Shown: piece by piece, positions 21,517-32,629 of the stretch
How the letters are laid out: every line of letters starts with the position of its first letter
Numbering within the stretch: the stretch's first letter is position 1
Assembly (NCBI GenBank): GCA_916048095.2
Contig: OU696581.1
Coordinates: 6,707,766 to 6,771,765 of the forward strand
Source of the DNA: Sacculina carcini
Lineage: Eukaryota; Arthropoda; Thecostraca; Sacculinidae
Direction: 5' to 3'
DNA: 64,000 nucleotides
Program-made: the position numbers and the translations under genes
The notes under the pieces: model-generated
What the model was told of the DNA's origin: nothing
The model's database searches: none
The model's input: only the letters and a program-made list of their open reading frames with translations

Positions 21517-22340
21517 ATGCAACCCGATTCTGTCCACGCGCCTCCACCATTCTTGTCGCACCCCGGTAAGCCTGCGGTCCCTTGGACCGACTGGAAGGAG
21601 ATGTACGAGAATTATCTGGTCGCCATCGACGGCGACTCATTCTCGGATGCCCGGCGTCGAGCGTTGCTGCTAAATTTCATCGGAGCAGAAGCTTTCAGAG
21701 GTTATCGATCACTCCCTGCGTAACCTAAACTCGAAGGTGAGTCGGAAAGCCAGAAGGTTACGCGTTAGCTCACCGAATACTACTCGCCAAAAGTGAACGT
21801 TATCGCGGAGAGGTTCACCTTCAAGAAGCGAAGACCAGAATCCGGCGAAATGACGGATGACTATATATCGGCGTTGCGCACATTGGCGCTACGCTGCAAA
21901 TACGGCGCACGGACCGACGAACTGATCCGTGACCAGGTGGTGGAGCACACTGCCCATCCCAGACTGCGCGAACGGTTCCTACAGGAACCTTCACTCACCT
22001 TAGAAAGTCTACTGCAAACCGCCAGCGCGTTCGAGATGTCGCGGCGTCAATCAGCGCTAATGACGGCACCGCAAAAGCCGAGCGACGTTTTTTTCGAGGA
22101 AACAGACGCAGTGTGTGAAAGGAAAGCCGGCACTTCCAGGACACACCGGGCAGATTCGCAAGTTACCGACAGTTTTTCACACTGTGTGCGCTCTCACAAA
22201 CTGCTACGCAATGAACGAACTGCCCCGCTCGGAAGGCGACATGCCGCAAATGTGGTCGCATCGGCCACTGGGCTGTTGTGTGTTTGTCATCGAAGTCCAA
22301 GAAAAATGGCGGCAACAACAGGCGCTGCGTCAAAGACGTG
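21517..22340 (+). pseudogene. Mag-like Gag, frameshifted
   Basis: The ATG at 21517 opens MQPDSVHAPPPFLSHPGKP...VPWTDWKEMYENYL and SDARRRALLLNFIGAEAF, the typical start of Mag-type Gag. A stop at 21721 and an indel move the reading to 21793-22341 (FTFKKRRPESGEMTDDYIS, LRERFLQEPSLTLE). The zinc knuckle region after 22115 is in a third frame and degraded. Confidence 0.8.
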
Positions 22341-24072
22341 ACAATCCTTTCATGTTCATCGTCCGGTCGCAAGATGACATGCGAAGCTACCGTCTCCACC
22401 AAGTCCGGTAAGACCGCCAGCGTGACCTTACAGATCGACACAGGCGCCAGCGTGTCGGTACTCAGCCTTCCACTGGCCAGATCTCTGTTCAAGGGCGCTG
22501 AGGTCACGCGCACTGACACCCGGCTATATAGCGTGGGTCGACGAACGCTCAAAGTAATCGGCACTATCCCGGCGACGGTCAAGGTGGGTCGACGCGAGGC
22601 ACGCTCGGAGTTTTTTATAATTGATTCACAGTCGTCTGAAGGGCTTCTCGGCCTCACGACAATGGTCGATCTCGGCCTGACAATCAGACCAGGCGAAGGA
22701 ATCGTCGGAAGCGTCGACGACGAGGCACCCGAAACTCAGCGATTACCGGCTATTGACGGATACTGCCACCGCATCAAGCTCATGCCTGACGCCAAACGAA
22801 CGGCATACTCCTTGAGTATAACAAAGTTATAATCAGGCCAGTTTTCTATCTGGCAGTGTACTCAGTTTTCTCTCTCTCTCTCTCGGTTTACGTTCGCCTT
22901 CTTTTCGCGGCCTTCGTGTGCAGCTGTCGTTAGGCTAATTTATGAGGTAGGGTGGCGTCAGTAGTACACTGCGCCTGATATGCTTGGCAATGTGCGAAGT
23001 AGCTTGACAGTTAATTTATGACCCTTTTTTGTACGTCTGACTTGGCTGAGCATCTCGTGGTAACGCGCGTGTACTGTCAGATCGCGTTTAGAAATAGCTT
23101 GTGTCCCGGTTGTGTAGTTGGCGCTGTTTGACCAACTCGCATTGCTTGTGGTGTATGGTCCCAACGACATGTGTTCGTGGATATATAAACCGGGGTACTA
23201 GGAATAGGGGGCTGTGCTTGGTGGCTGTGTTGGGTCGGTTTTTAACTTGCGACTTGCGACGTGCGAGGTAGGACTCACCACTCACTCAGGCAAGCCGTCA
23301 TTAATTCATTAGATTTAAGAATAGCTTTAAGGTAGATTGACTGGTTGCTGAAAATATACAATTCAACTTCGACTGGGTGACTATTACTTGTTATCGCGGC
23401 CCATAACATCAAGAGGAACTATCAAGACATCACGATTAGCCGAACGACGAAGATCAACATCTCAACATATTGCTACCGTTACATTGAGGCGCCTCCCGTT
23501 TTCGGTGCGAGGCGAGGTGTCGGCCGAGCTTCAAAAGCTGATCAAGGACGGCGTGATCGAGAGGACGGATGCTTCACAATGGGTGAGTCCCATCGTTGTT
23601 GCGCAAAAGAAATCTGGCGGCATCAGACTGTGCGTCGACTTGCGAGGGCCGAACAGCCAGATTATATCGGAAGTTCACCCGCTGTCGATGCTTCCGCGAG
23701 CTTCACGAGCGGCGCCACATGGCGACGTCCGATCACGCGTGGAGAAGCCGCAGAAGAGAAACGGCATAAATTACAATCGCCGCCACGCTGTGCGTGATGT
23801 ACAACTGCGAGCTGGAGATACAGTTCATGTGCGAATACCAGGGCACGTGTCGAAATTGGACAGGCGTTTCAGCTCTCCGAAGCGGATAACAGCCCGTCAA
23901 TGCTCATCGTTTCGTCTCGACGACGGCTCAGTCAGGAATCCGGCGCACCTGGTGAAAGCGAAGACTGAGCCGACTGAGAAAGACTTTCTCTGGTTTACCG
24001 CCGGAAATGTCGCTGATGTCGCTCCGCAACCGGAAAAACCGCCAACGCCTACCGCTGAGCTGTCGGTGTAAC
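22341..24072 (+). pseudogene. Mag-like protease, partial RT and integrase tail
   Basis: Protease LQIDTGASVSVLSL and GLLGL (about 22430-22670). The frame then reaches the start of RT, where a 667-bp solo LTR is inserted at 22812-22816. Removing it, with one copy of ttgag, restores the frame into RRLPFSVRGEVSAEL and GGIRLCVDLRGPN. After about 23700 the sequence jumps to an integrase end (DTVHVRIPGHVSKLDRRFS, SFRLDDGSVRNPAHL), so about 2 kb of pol is deleted. It stops at 24072. Confidence 0.8.
22817..23483 (+). mobile_element. Solo LTR (667 bp) inside the Mag-like pol
   Basis: Flanked by ttgag on both sides (22812-22816, 23484-23488). The ends are TATAAC... and ...CGTTACA, a slightly decayed TG...CA pair. 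A TATA-like TATATAAACC lies near 23189, and a CT run near 22867. No coding. The family was not matched to another copy here. Confidence 0.75.
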
Positions 24073-24579
24073 AACCTGCTGAGAACGCGAGCAAAGAACT
24101 GGCGATTCCTCGGCGTGACGAGCCTGCGACCTCAGCACCCCCTACACAGGAGCTGGCGCCGTCGGCTAGAGGTCGCCGTCGCTGGCGTCCGGCCCGGCTG
24201 CGTGATTTTTGTTCGACAGTGACGTCTTCTTTTTTGTATTGCGGGGATATGTAGTGGCGTCATTGGCATCATGTATATATTTCATTTATATATTCGTGTA
24301 TTATGTATTCGTCGCGCCACAGACGTAACATTCACGGGTTTGAGCTTTTGTGACCATATTTGGTTATATCTGGTCGTGGTTGTTATATTCTATCGCTCAT
24401 TGGCTGATTCTTGTACTTGTTGGTCAGTGCCTGGCGGGTAATCGGTGAGTTTATATAAGGCGGGAGTATTGTGGAATTTGGGTCAGTATGTTCGTTGTAG
24501 TCTAGGGTTGTATCGTTAATAGATTGTGATTTTGTGAGTCGAGTTCTGCAGGTTACGTCCCGGGCCACACTACACTATA

Positions 24580-26960
24580 GTTCTTTAATTTGTATGAATC
24601 ATTAGGTGCATATTAAATAAAGATACTACAACATATTGTAAATTATTCTGCTAGTAAAATAGGCGTACCAATTTCAACACACATCCCATTTGTATTATAC
24701 AGAACAATGACAAAAATGTCTGAACCACAACACCAACGGTCCACCTAGTCTCTATTCCACGCTTTGCGCAACGACTGTCTACAACGCAGACAAACATAGA
24801 AGTGCCAGTACTTTACATTAAAATTCAACATATAAATTCACAATTTAGACAATACACAACATCCTCCCCACCGGTTCTGGCCCAGCTCACAGAGCCCATA
24901 AGACACTAATACAGATCTCATTCATCAAATGGCGACGGTAAACGCTCATTTCTCCCAGAATGAGTCGTCACCGGCCTATCAACTTCAGGGAGTATCAAGT
25001 GATCCTCGGGAACAGAATCGGGCATACGAAAGGTAGCACTGTCCTTCATGAAATACAAATTGGCTATCACGAATAAGACATAATTTTGCTGAGCGTATCT
25101 CAGCGCTAGACAAGAGCTGCGTCTTGCACCTATCAACTGGATTCGTCTGACAAGTGTTGGCAAGTCTTAAACACCAGTCTACGACAGTCACATCCTTAGA
25201 AAAACTACTCCATCGCTCTACATTTAAAATTTGGCTAGGAAACGTGTGATCAGTCAGCACAGATACCAGCACGGAAGAAGGACGGAGCTCGTTTTCGTCG
25301 AACCGGACATCGTACTGAGGAACGCGATCATCAAACAAGAAAGCCGGCTGGATGAAACTTGGTACCTTGAACCACAAATCACTGTCTATCAATTGGCCGG
25401 CAGACAAAACTCGAGTCAAAACGTCAACTGGGTCGTCGGAGCCTCGGCAATGTGCCCATCAAGCAGGATCCGACAGAGATAGGATCTCGCGTACTCTGTT
25501 TGCAACAAACTGCTTCCAACTTGAAGCATCACTACGGATCCACCCAAGTACAATCATGGAGTCAGTCCAGTAATAGCACGGCGTAGTGTCTAGAAGATGC
25601 AGTGCCTTCAATGTGAAGCGCAATAGACGAGCAGCAAGCAAAGCACCCATCAATTCAAGACGCGGCAAGCTCAAGCTTTTTAGCCGAGCCACTCTGCCCT
25701 TGGCGATCACCAACGAAGAAGTCCGTGCTTCAGCATTGTCAGGAAGCACAACGTAAACTGCTCCTCCGTATCCCTTCAGAGAAGCATCGCCAAATAGATG
25801 CAAATGCACATCCGATGAGTTTTCCCAACCAAATGAAAAATAGGAGCGAGGAACAGCGAGTTTTTGCAATTCTACAAGATCCGAAAGCCAATCCAAAAAC
25901 ACAGCCATTTGAGGTTCGGGAAGAGGTTCATCCCAATCCAACCCAAGCTTCCACATTTCTTGAAAAAGGAACTTGGCGACAATGCAGAATGGTAAGCCAA
26001 TCCAAGCCGAATGGTATGGTAAAGAATGGTAAGACACTCTAGCGATAAAACCCAGAACCACTCGCTTGGTATGAACAATATCAGCTGACAGTTCAACACC
26101 ATCCAAAGTGAACTCGTCCCTGTCCGCCATCCAATTGACACCAAACACTCGGTGTGTGTCATCAAACTGTCCGGCAGTATCACCGGTGATTTCAAACTCG
26201 GCACGACTACTAGTATGAAACTTACATAGATCCAGACCAGCACAAGCCAGGATGCGCTTGGCCTCATCAAACAACTGAGGGACATGCTGATCGGAATCCA
26301 CTCCTGAAATAAAGTCGTCAACATACAAATTGTATTTCAGCTCACTAACTGCCCTCGAAGGCGACATGCTGTTCAGATGATGACGCACTGTAGCATTCAA
26401 AAGAAAGCGACTACTTTTGCTGCCGAACGGCACACGCAAGAATCGCAGACACACACTGTCACTTTGGTGAATCCACAAGAAGCGGTGCACGTCACGGTCA
26501 CCTGGGTGCAACAAAAGCTGCCAGAAGGCTCGTTTTATATCTGCCGACACAGCCACGCGCCATCGTCGAAAACGAACAAGCACCTCCACAAGTGAAGGCA
26601 ACAGCGAGGGTCCCGTTTCCAAGCAATCGTTCAAAGACACGTCGTTGGGACCACAAGCCGATGCATCAAAAACTGGACGCACGCGCGTCGAAGAGCAGGA
26701 AGTTTTCACCACAGGACGATGAGGTTAATCTGAGGACGATGAGGTCCATCTGCGTGCACCTCAGATTTTGAAATTTTTCTACAATGCCGCTTCTCATCAT
26801 GTCTTTAATCAACTCGTCATAAGAACGAAACAGCTCAGGGTTCCTTCTCACCCTTCGACACAACTTAGGCAAACGACATCGAGCTATTTCGTAATTATTC
26901 ACAAGACTCGGGTGAGTGTTTTTCCATGGGATCTGTACCACGTACCAACCATGGAGATCG
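24580..26960 (-). mobile_element. BEL/Pao element, truncated, minus strand
   Basis: Pol remnants (24918-26941) are followed by a PPT-like CGGTGGGGAGGATG (complement of 24862-24873) and an LTR starting TGTTGTGTATTG at 24861, running down towards 24580. No 5' LTR, Gag or protease is seen upstream. The integrase is almost all deleted. Confidence 0.7.
24918..26941 (-). pseudogene. BEL/Pao Pol (RT-RNase H, integrase deleted)
   Basis: The minus frame opens with VQIPWKNTHPSLVNNYEIA and RRVRRNPELFRSYDELIK. A 20-bp tandem duplication at about 26718-26757 (CCTCATCGTCCT repeated) then shifts the frame. From 26712 to 25459 RT and RNase H are open: RPVFDASACGPNDVSLND, YNLYVDDFISGV, LHLFGDASLKGYGG, PRLELMGALL and YYWTDSMIVLGWI. 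A TGA at 25459-25461 interrupts. The same frame continues with DVLTRVLSAGQL to 24985. A C-terminal TTHSGR...PSPFDE end follows in another frame, so the integrase is missing. RPVFDASA...SLND is diagnostic of BEL/Pao. Confidence 0.85.
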
Positions 26961-26969
26961 TCAAATGAA

Positions 26970-27495
26970 AGTTACGTTTCAAATGATTACAAAACAACGT
27001 CTGAATCCCCCTCGTGGTAGTCAGGAATTCCCACTGATTTGGCTTGCTTTAGCTCCTGACTTGTGATAAGCTCTGATAGCTGCTCATAGCTGATTTACGG
27101 TTGGAATCAGTTGAAATTCAGTTGGTTTACGAGATTTTTGCACGATCCAAGCAAGAAGGCGAGGATGTATCGAGACTCACGCAGTGCGGGATTGAGCATT
27201 TTGTGATCTTGCTTTAATGTTCATAGAAATGTATGGAATGGAATGTTAGCGTGCTAGAGTCATAACCGTTATGTTCACCCATTAACGCCAAGTAGCAACC
27301 AATGTTTGCGGCATGACTGCCAACACACTATATCTGCACATCGTACAGTCACGCAATATGACTTCGCTAAAAATGGTGTTGTGAGAATTAATTTCAGAAG
27401 CACGAAACTTTGCTTTTTTCGATCTCGTGTTACATGAATGTCGAGTTCAGGAGGCATTCTGCTGGTTAACTTTATAGTCTTCTGTTCATTCCCAA
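26970..27495. other. Intergenic stretch upstream of the metalloprotease
   Basis: No open frame or repeat of note. It separates the BEL/Pao remnant from the protease gene, and any promoter must lie here. No confident TATA box is visible. Confidence 0.5.
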
Positions 27496-27579
27496 GTGTG
27501 TTCTGTGTGTGTGCATTTTCAACGCTGTAATGTTGCATATGTCAGCAAAATTATTTTGAGTCTGTGCATGCGAGCGATC

Positions 27580-29151
27580 ATGGCATGCCACGTGGTGAAG
27601 CTGTACCCTGCCTTGCTGATTGCTCTAGCGTTGCACCATGCCAATGGCTGTATGACAAGACACAAGGTGCAGATTGACGTGCTTATGGTGATAGATGTTC
27701 AAGACAACCATGACGATGACAACGATGTGGAACAAAAACTCAGCTATTCCCGGCGCTACGTGAGTGGAATCAACGTGCGTCTTAAACACCTGTACCCTGA
27801 TATATTAATGCGGTCTGTGGGCACTCTCTTGTTTCGTGACTCGGAAATATACAACAGAAGCAGTCGGCCAATTGCTTATGGAGAAAAATCTGGCTTCATC
27901 AAGGTTAGCAGTTCATTAGTGCAGAGATATTTATATAAAAAAATACAACGAACAATGGACAACAAGATTTTGGATCAGGCTGATGTTGTGATCTTTCTTA
28001 CGAAGAGACACTTGACAGATGAAAACAATGATCCCATTTTAGGTAATGCGCCGGTGAGTGGAGTATGTACGCAAGACAAATTAACGATCGTTGACGATTC
28101 GGTCCCGTATCGCATCGACATAGCCATTCATGAAGTCTTTCACCTATTAGGACTGTATCATGTGAAGAACCCAGGCTACCTCATGTCGCCAACAACACCC
28201 GGGATGATCAAAATTTCAAAGAGCACTGCATACTGGCTTGAAACTGAACTGTACTATATTGATTGCTTGGGCGAATCAAGACCACAAAACATAATGATAC
28301 AGTCAATTCCACCCGGTGCAGACTTCGATTTTATGAGACAAATAATTACTGACTTAAGGAGTAGTAAGTATGGGACCAATGATTGGATCCCCGCACAAGT
28401 AAACGATAAATGTGACCATTTAGAGTACTTTTTTCTAAGAAAGGACCAGTCAGGAATAAGACTCTATAGACAAATACAAGATTCTCAGGTGCTGGATGGA
28501 ACTTCGTGCGGCGACCAATTGTGCTGTCTTAATGGTCACTGCATCAACAAGACCAAGGTGGTAAACACATATGGTCGTGATTGGAGATCACCATCTAGGC
28601 CACAGAATGTATACCACATACGTATTGTGCTCTTATTGGAGCTTGACAACAATTTATCCAAAACTAGCCTGTATGATCATGCTCTTAACTTCCAGGACCG
28701 CATCGAAAAGGAAATAAACAGACGCTTACAAAGCAGTGGGCAAAGTCAGCGTGTACGATTGAACTGTACTGGCGCAATATCACACACTTTAGCAAAACTG
28801 CCGGTGGATTACTCAATCGATGATTACGGATATAAACGTATGGCAGTACAACATAACGTACTGCTCCAGTCGGCAAATGAATTTTTGAGGAAAAATATTT
28901 TGACCAAATTTGATGTGGCACTTGTTATTACTCGACAAAATTTGAACTTTGGAAAAATCAGAATCCGTTATTATTCGGAAAAGTATAGTTTTTGCCGGCC
29001 TGGAAGAAACGTTGTGTTGGTTAGTGAGAACAGAGTGTCGGAAGGTGTGAGACGAGCATCATCAGCTATACTTCAAGCGCTGGGCTTCACATCTGATGCA
29101 CGTCGCTTATATTCAAGGCTATTGAACTATTTTGACTGTTTGAGAACATAA
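27580..29151 (+). CDS. Secreted metzincin metalloprotease with duplicated, inactive second domain
   Basis: Likely an exported zinc endopeptidase of the reprolysin-like group. The start at 27580 is preferred (27568 also possible) because it opens a signal peptide (MACHVVKLYPALLIALALHH). With that start the protein is 523 residues. HEVFHLLGLYH at 184-194 is a complete HExxHxxGxxH zinc site, with a Met-turn YLMSPT at 202. The block VSGVCTQDKLTIVDD before it and the later DGTSCGDQLCCLNGHC (~307-321) resemble tick-type reprolysins and their Cys-rich module. Residues ~345-523 repeat the fold: DVALVITRQNL matches DVVIFLTKRHL, and LLNYFDCL matches LYYIDCL, but the zinc motif is replaced by RRASSAILQALGF. 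No introns. Family by motif is firm; substrate unknown. Confidence 0.8.
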   Translation: MACHVVKLYPALLIALALHHANGCMTRHKVQIDVLMVIDVQDNHDDDNDVEQKLSYSRRYVSGINVRLKHLYPDILMRSVGTLLFRDSEIYNRSSRPIAYGEKSGFIKVSSSLVQRYLYKKIQRTMDNKILDQADVVIFLTKRHLTDENNDPILGNAPVSGVCTQDKLTIVDDSVPYRIDIAIHEVFHLLGLYHVKNPGYLMSPTTPGMIKISKSTAYWLETELYYIDCLGESRPQNIMIQSIPPGADFDFMRQIITDLRSSKYGTNDWIPAQVNDKCDHLEYFFLRKDQSGIRLYRQIQDSQVLDGTSCGDQLCCLNGHCINKTKVVNTYGRDWRSPSRPQNVYHIRIVLLLELDNNLSKTSLYDHALNFQDRIEKEINRRLQSSGQSQRVRLNCTGAISHTLAKLPVDYSIDDYGYKRMAVQHNVLLQSANEFLRKNILTKFDVALVITRQNLNFGKIRIRYYSEKYSFCRPGRNVVLVSENRVSEGVRRASSAILQALGFTSDARRLYSRLLNYFDCLRT

Positions 29152-29234
29152 AATACCAAGAGCTACATTTAGGTCGCTGTTTATTTAGTATGCTCTTGTA
29201 CTATTATCTAGTAGTAACTATTCTTTCCACACTA

Positions 29235-29282
29235 GTGTGTGTATGTGTATGTGAGTGTGTGTGTGTGGGTGTGTGTGGGTGT
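29235..29282. repeat. GT microsatellite
   Basis: Imperfect (GT)n directly left of the hAT-like target site. It may be polymorphic. Confidence 0.9.
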
Positions 29283-29396
29283 GTGGTCGCTAGAGATGCC
29301 ACCTCAAAAAACCAAAAACACATTTCTTTTTGTTTTTTTGAAAAGTCATGCAAATAATTCAAATTATACAAATGATATATTTTTGATGTTGAATTA

Positions 29397-29433
29397 ATTC
29401 TTTTTATCAACACATGTGTTGATAAAAAAGAAT
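29397..29433. repeat. Perfect-arm hairpin 1
   Basis: ATTCTTTTTATCAACAC faces GTGTTGATAAAAAAGAAT across a short centre (one-base difference in the A run). Confidence 0.8.
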
Positions 29434-29456
29434 AAGTATATAAAGTAAGTAGCATC

Positions 29457-29490
29457 AGCATGAATAAGTCATGTATTACTTATTCATGCT
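29457..29490. repeat. Perfect-arm hairpin 2
   Basis: 13-bp arms AGCATGAATAAGT / ACTTATTCATGCT are separated by 8 bases. Confidence 0.85.
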
Positions 29491-29775
29491 ATAAGTGACC
29501 CTATGAAATCGTATTATCATTAAATATGCACAATAACATTGCTATTATGTGTCTGAAAGACCTAATATAATTGTTCGCACGGTACTGTGCTGCACTTCCA
29601 GGTAAAGTACAGCTTTGCATTCAATTATTTAGCTCATCATTATGCAAGAAAGTAGGGCTTGAAAACCGTTTTTTTCTATAAAAACATGAAACTATTTATA
29701 AAAAAGTGTGGCATAAATTTTATGGAATTTTGCACAAAACCTTGTTGCCTCCAGAAAAATCTACGTTGATGATAA

Positions 29776-30310
29776 CGACAACAACAACAACAAAATGTAT
29801 TTAATATAGAGCACTTTCGAGGACAAAGGCGCTATCAGGAGCAGAGTAATAAAGTGTAGACACAAAGCGGTATGGGGACAAAAATATGGAGCACAAATCG
29901 ACAGAAAGTACATGGGTGCTTGTAAAATTGAACACATACATACACACATACACACAAAAACATACACACAAACACATGCACACAAACGCATACACACGCA
30001 CATATATACAGATACACATGCATACACATATACATATATGAATAATGTAATGTAATGGAGCATATAATGGAAAGAGAGAAAATATATAATGGGAATATAG
30101 AATAAAAAAGCATAGGATATAAAATAATAAAAATATATGCTGGATGGCCGTTGGCTAGCGAGTAGCTCCTCCGCCCTTGGACAGGTTTAATTTTTATTCC
30201 TGCTGGGTGTCTAGCCACCCTCCTCACTGGTGGGAACCAGTGGGGGAGCCGGTTTAGTCGCCGACCACTCGACTATGAGACTGGTTGTACTGGGCTACAC
30301 AGTACCAGTA
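29776..30310 (-). repeat. SINE-like retroposon, minus strand
   Basis: Its body (30130-30310) matches 55420-55610 in inverse orientation (GAGGAGGGTGGCTAGACACCC, ACTAAACCGGCTCCCCCACT). Both end in CTATATTAAATA...(GTT)n; here the tail is the CAA run at 29778-29793. AGTCGAGTGGT resembles a tRNA box A, which is suggestive only. A CA-rich stretch (29935-30030) expands the middle. Confidence 0.6.
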
Positions 30311-30799
30311 GCAGGAATTCTCCTGACCAGACAATTTACCAGACCGAAGTGAGTCAACCAGCCAAACACAGTAGATCACAATGAGGATAAAATTGATGAG
30401 AATTTTACGTACTATGACGCTGAAATTTCTATCGTAAACATCAGTTCTTTCCACATATCAATTATTTGCAAATATAAAACTACAAACACTGCAAATATTT
30501 ACACGAAAACTACAAATATACACACAAAAATAGTGCCCCTAATGAGACTACGGAAGCGGATCACATTATTCAAAAAGGCAATCTTGACCAGAAAAACGGG
30601 CATTTTATCGTGTAGGAAAATAACGACTGATGAAATATATTTAATGTACTGTTGTAATATTGATAATCGTTTAACCTTGTTATTCGTTTGTGTCTGGAAT
30701 CATTGTGTGTGTATTTGTGTGCGATGCGTCATAAACGTGTAAGCTGCCGGATCATGTTTGGTTGTTTCTGTGTGGTCGAATGTTCTGCTGTATGTTGAG

Positions 30800-31420
30800 T
30801 TCTGAGTTAATAAAAGCCTATCCATAGGTCTTGATTTTGACTACGTATGTTTCTGGTAGCACTACATGTACAAAAAGATATTTGAACACAAATAACTACA
30901 TTAAAGAAATCATTATCCATAAAACCGGTCTCAAAAACAGGTAAAGAATGAAAAACCACTGGATATAATTTGTTTAAATTTGCTCTGCTGACAATTTTTC
31001 CAAAATCTCTACATCTACAAAAATTGTCTCTCAATAAAATCGATTTTGAAAATACAATGGTTTAAAAACAGTTTAAATCAAGTGATTTAACCAGCCGCTT
31101 ATACCAGCAGGTTATTTCATATACAAAAGGTATTTGAACGTACATCAATCAAAACTATCTTCCATAGAGCCTGTTTTAAAAAAAACATTGTTTTATTAAA
31201 AAACGTTTGTTAAAACACTTGACCAACCAATTAACTTGTTTTGTTCTGCTGACAACCTTTTCTGAATTTGTACATTACATCAAACGAATTTATAACCAGT
31301 TTTCAAAACATCATGGCTTCTTTTCATAAAAAACATGGTTAAAAAAGCTTGATTACTCAATGAATTTGTTTTGTTCAGCTGACAAATTATTTCAAATTTC
31401 CACATAATTAAAGCCATATT
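30800..31420. repeat. Diverged tandem repeats, AT-rich
   Basis: At least three related units carry a TTGTTCTGCTGACAAxxTTTTC core near 30975, 31240 and 31370, with similar AAAACAGGT/GATTTAACCAG surroundings. Non-coding. Confidence 0.55.
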
Positions 31421-31567
31421 TAAAAAAAGAAGAGTTGTTTTCAATGAATAAAACTGGAATCACCGAGCCGGGATGCAATTTCAAACATTATCTTGGGATA
31501 TTTATTGAGAAATGTTTGCTTGTTATACTAATATTAAATAAATTATCTTTGAAATAAAACATGTAAA

Positions 31568-32016
31568 TGTAAACAAATTCCTATACGGTTCCAGAATATG
31601 TATTCAAAGACAGGCGCGCGCGTGGGACAGCGATGTCCCACGCGCGCCTACAAGACCACACCACTCATAGACACGCCTCAAGACCAACTCCCCATTTACC
31701 CTGGTTACAGTCACCAACAAAGTTCAGCACACACGCACACCAACACACGAACTCATACACAATCACGCGCGTACACACACACACGTGCACACCATCTGTA
31801 CAACATGTACTGCGCATACACGTACTGCGCAACCAGTGCTGCGCATACAGACACGCACGCATTCACAAACAAGTATATCTACCGCTCGCGCAAGGATCAC
31901 AGCCACACAAACACGCGCACACTTTCACTCGGCCTAACATACAGACTTGCATACGCAAACATAGCCCAAACACACACACACTCACACACACACTAATAGC
32001 TCAGCAATATACCACA
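31568..32016 (-). mobile_element. Solo LTR (449 bp) with GC palindrome
   Basis: TGTAAACAAATTCC...TATACCACA, flanked by gtaaa (31563-31567, 32017-32021). It shares the palindrome AGGCGCGCG...CGCGCGCCT (31612-31649) and a CA-rich body with the LTRs at 5903, 8654, 57979 and 59155, so it is placed in the same group. Orientation is inferred from them. Confidence 0.65.
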
Positions 32017-32119
32017 GTAAACAAGTACAAATCATCAATTACAATCATTTATATATACTAATATCCAAAATCAGATGTCAATTGGGGCTCATCCTAAAAA
32101 GCACAAAAACAAAAAAACT

Positions 32120-32200
32120 TAAAAAGAACACGTTTTTTTGCACAAAAAAACTAAAAAGAACATGTTTTTTTGCAAAAAAAAACACAACAAAAAAACGGTT
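32120..32200. repeat. Short tandem repeat at hAT-like end
   Basis: Two copies of about 35 bp with the pattern AAAAAGAACAxGTTTTTTTGCA lie next to the right terminus. Subterminal repeats like this are common transposase-binding regions. Confidence 0.6.
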
Positions 32201-32318
32201 TTTTCATCTCTAGTGGTCGCTCCGCTGTTGCAAAATTGTGCAAGTACAGTTGGCAGAAATGATACGGTGGCATTCTCGCAGGCAAGTTTCGAGCAATCGC
32301 CCAACTGAATGGCATAGT

Positions 32319-32572
32319 CAGAGCCGTTGCGAGGACTTATGAGGCCCCCCCGAAGGCAACACTTGGGGCCCCCATTATAAATAAATCATCAAATAATGAA
32401 TATATTTATTATACATAATCACATAATACAAGGTCAGGTGAAAACATCTGAGCAAAAAGGTAAAGGCTATACATAATATGATATATTTTAATGTCATACG
32501 TGAAGCAACGGGGCCCCTCAACATTCGGGGTCCCCCGGCCGGGGGGTACGGGGGGCGGTTGCTACGGCTCTG
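32319..32572. mobile_element. hAT-type MITE (254 bp)
   Basis: Inverted ends CAGAGCCGT(T/A)GC(G/A)A, with a perfect 8-bp duplication ggcatagt (32311-32318, 32573-32580). G/C runs lie near both ends and AT-rich sequence in the middle. No coding. Confidence 0.85.
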
Positions 32573-32629
32573 GGCATAGTGCATATAATCAATGTGAAAA
32601 AACACTAATAGAAAATCAACATGACTTAC

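Larger units (their letters stand above)
21134..24574 (+). mobile_element. Mag-like Ty3/gypsy element, internally deleted
   Basis: Two 325-bp LTRs (21134-21458 and 24250-24574; TGTAGTGGCG...CACAATACA/CACACTACA) with a perfect 5-bp duplication ctata (21129-21133, 24575-24579). The internal region has Gag, protease and the first part of RT, then jumps to the integrase C-terminus, so RT catalytic, RNase H and IN core parts are deleted. A solo LTR interrupts RT. Non-autonomous. Confidence 0.9.
29291..32212. mobile_element. hAT-like element, 2.9 kb, perfect 8-bp target duplication
   Basis: The ends are TAGAGATG...CATCTCTA, with AAAAAACC close to both ends in inverted orientation. gtggtcgc occurs on both sides (29283-29290, 32213-32220). 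No transposase frame is seen. The interior holds hairpins, a SINE-like copy, diverged tandem repeats and a solo LTR, so it is a repeat-stuffed non-autonomous copy. hAT assignment rests on the 8-bp duplication and the T/CAG-type ends. Confidence 0.75.
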
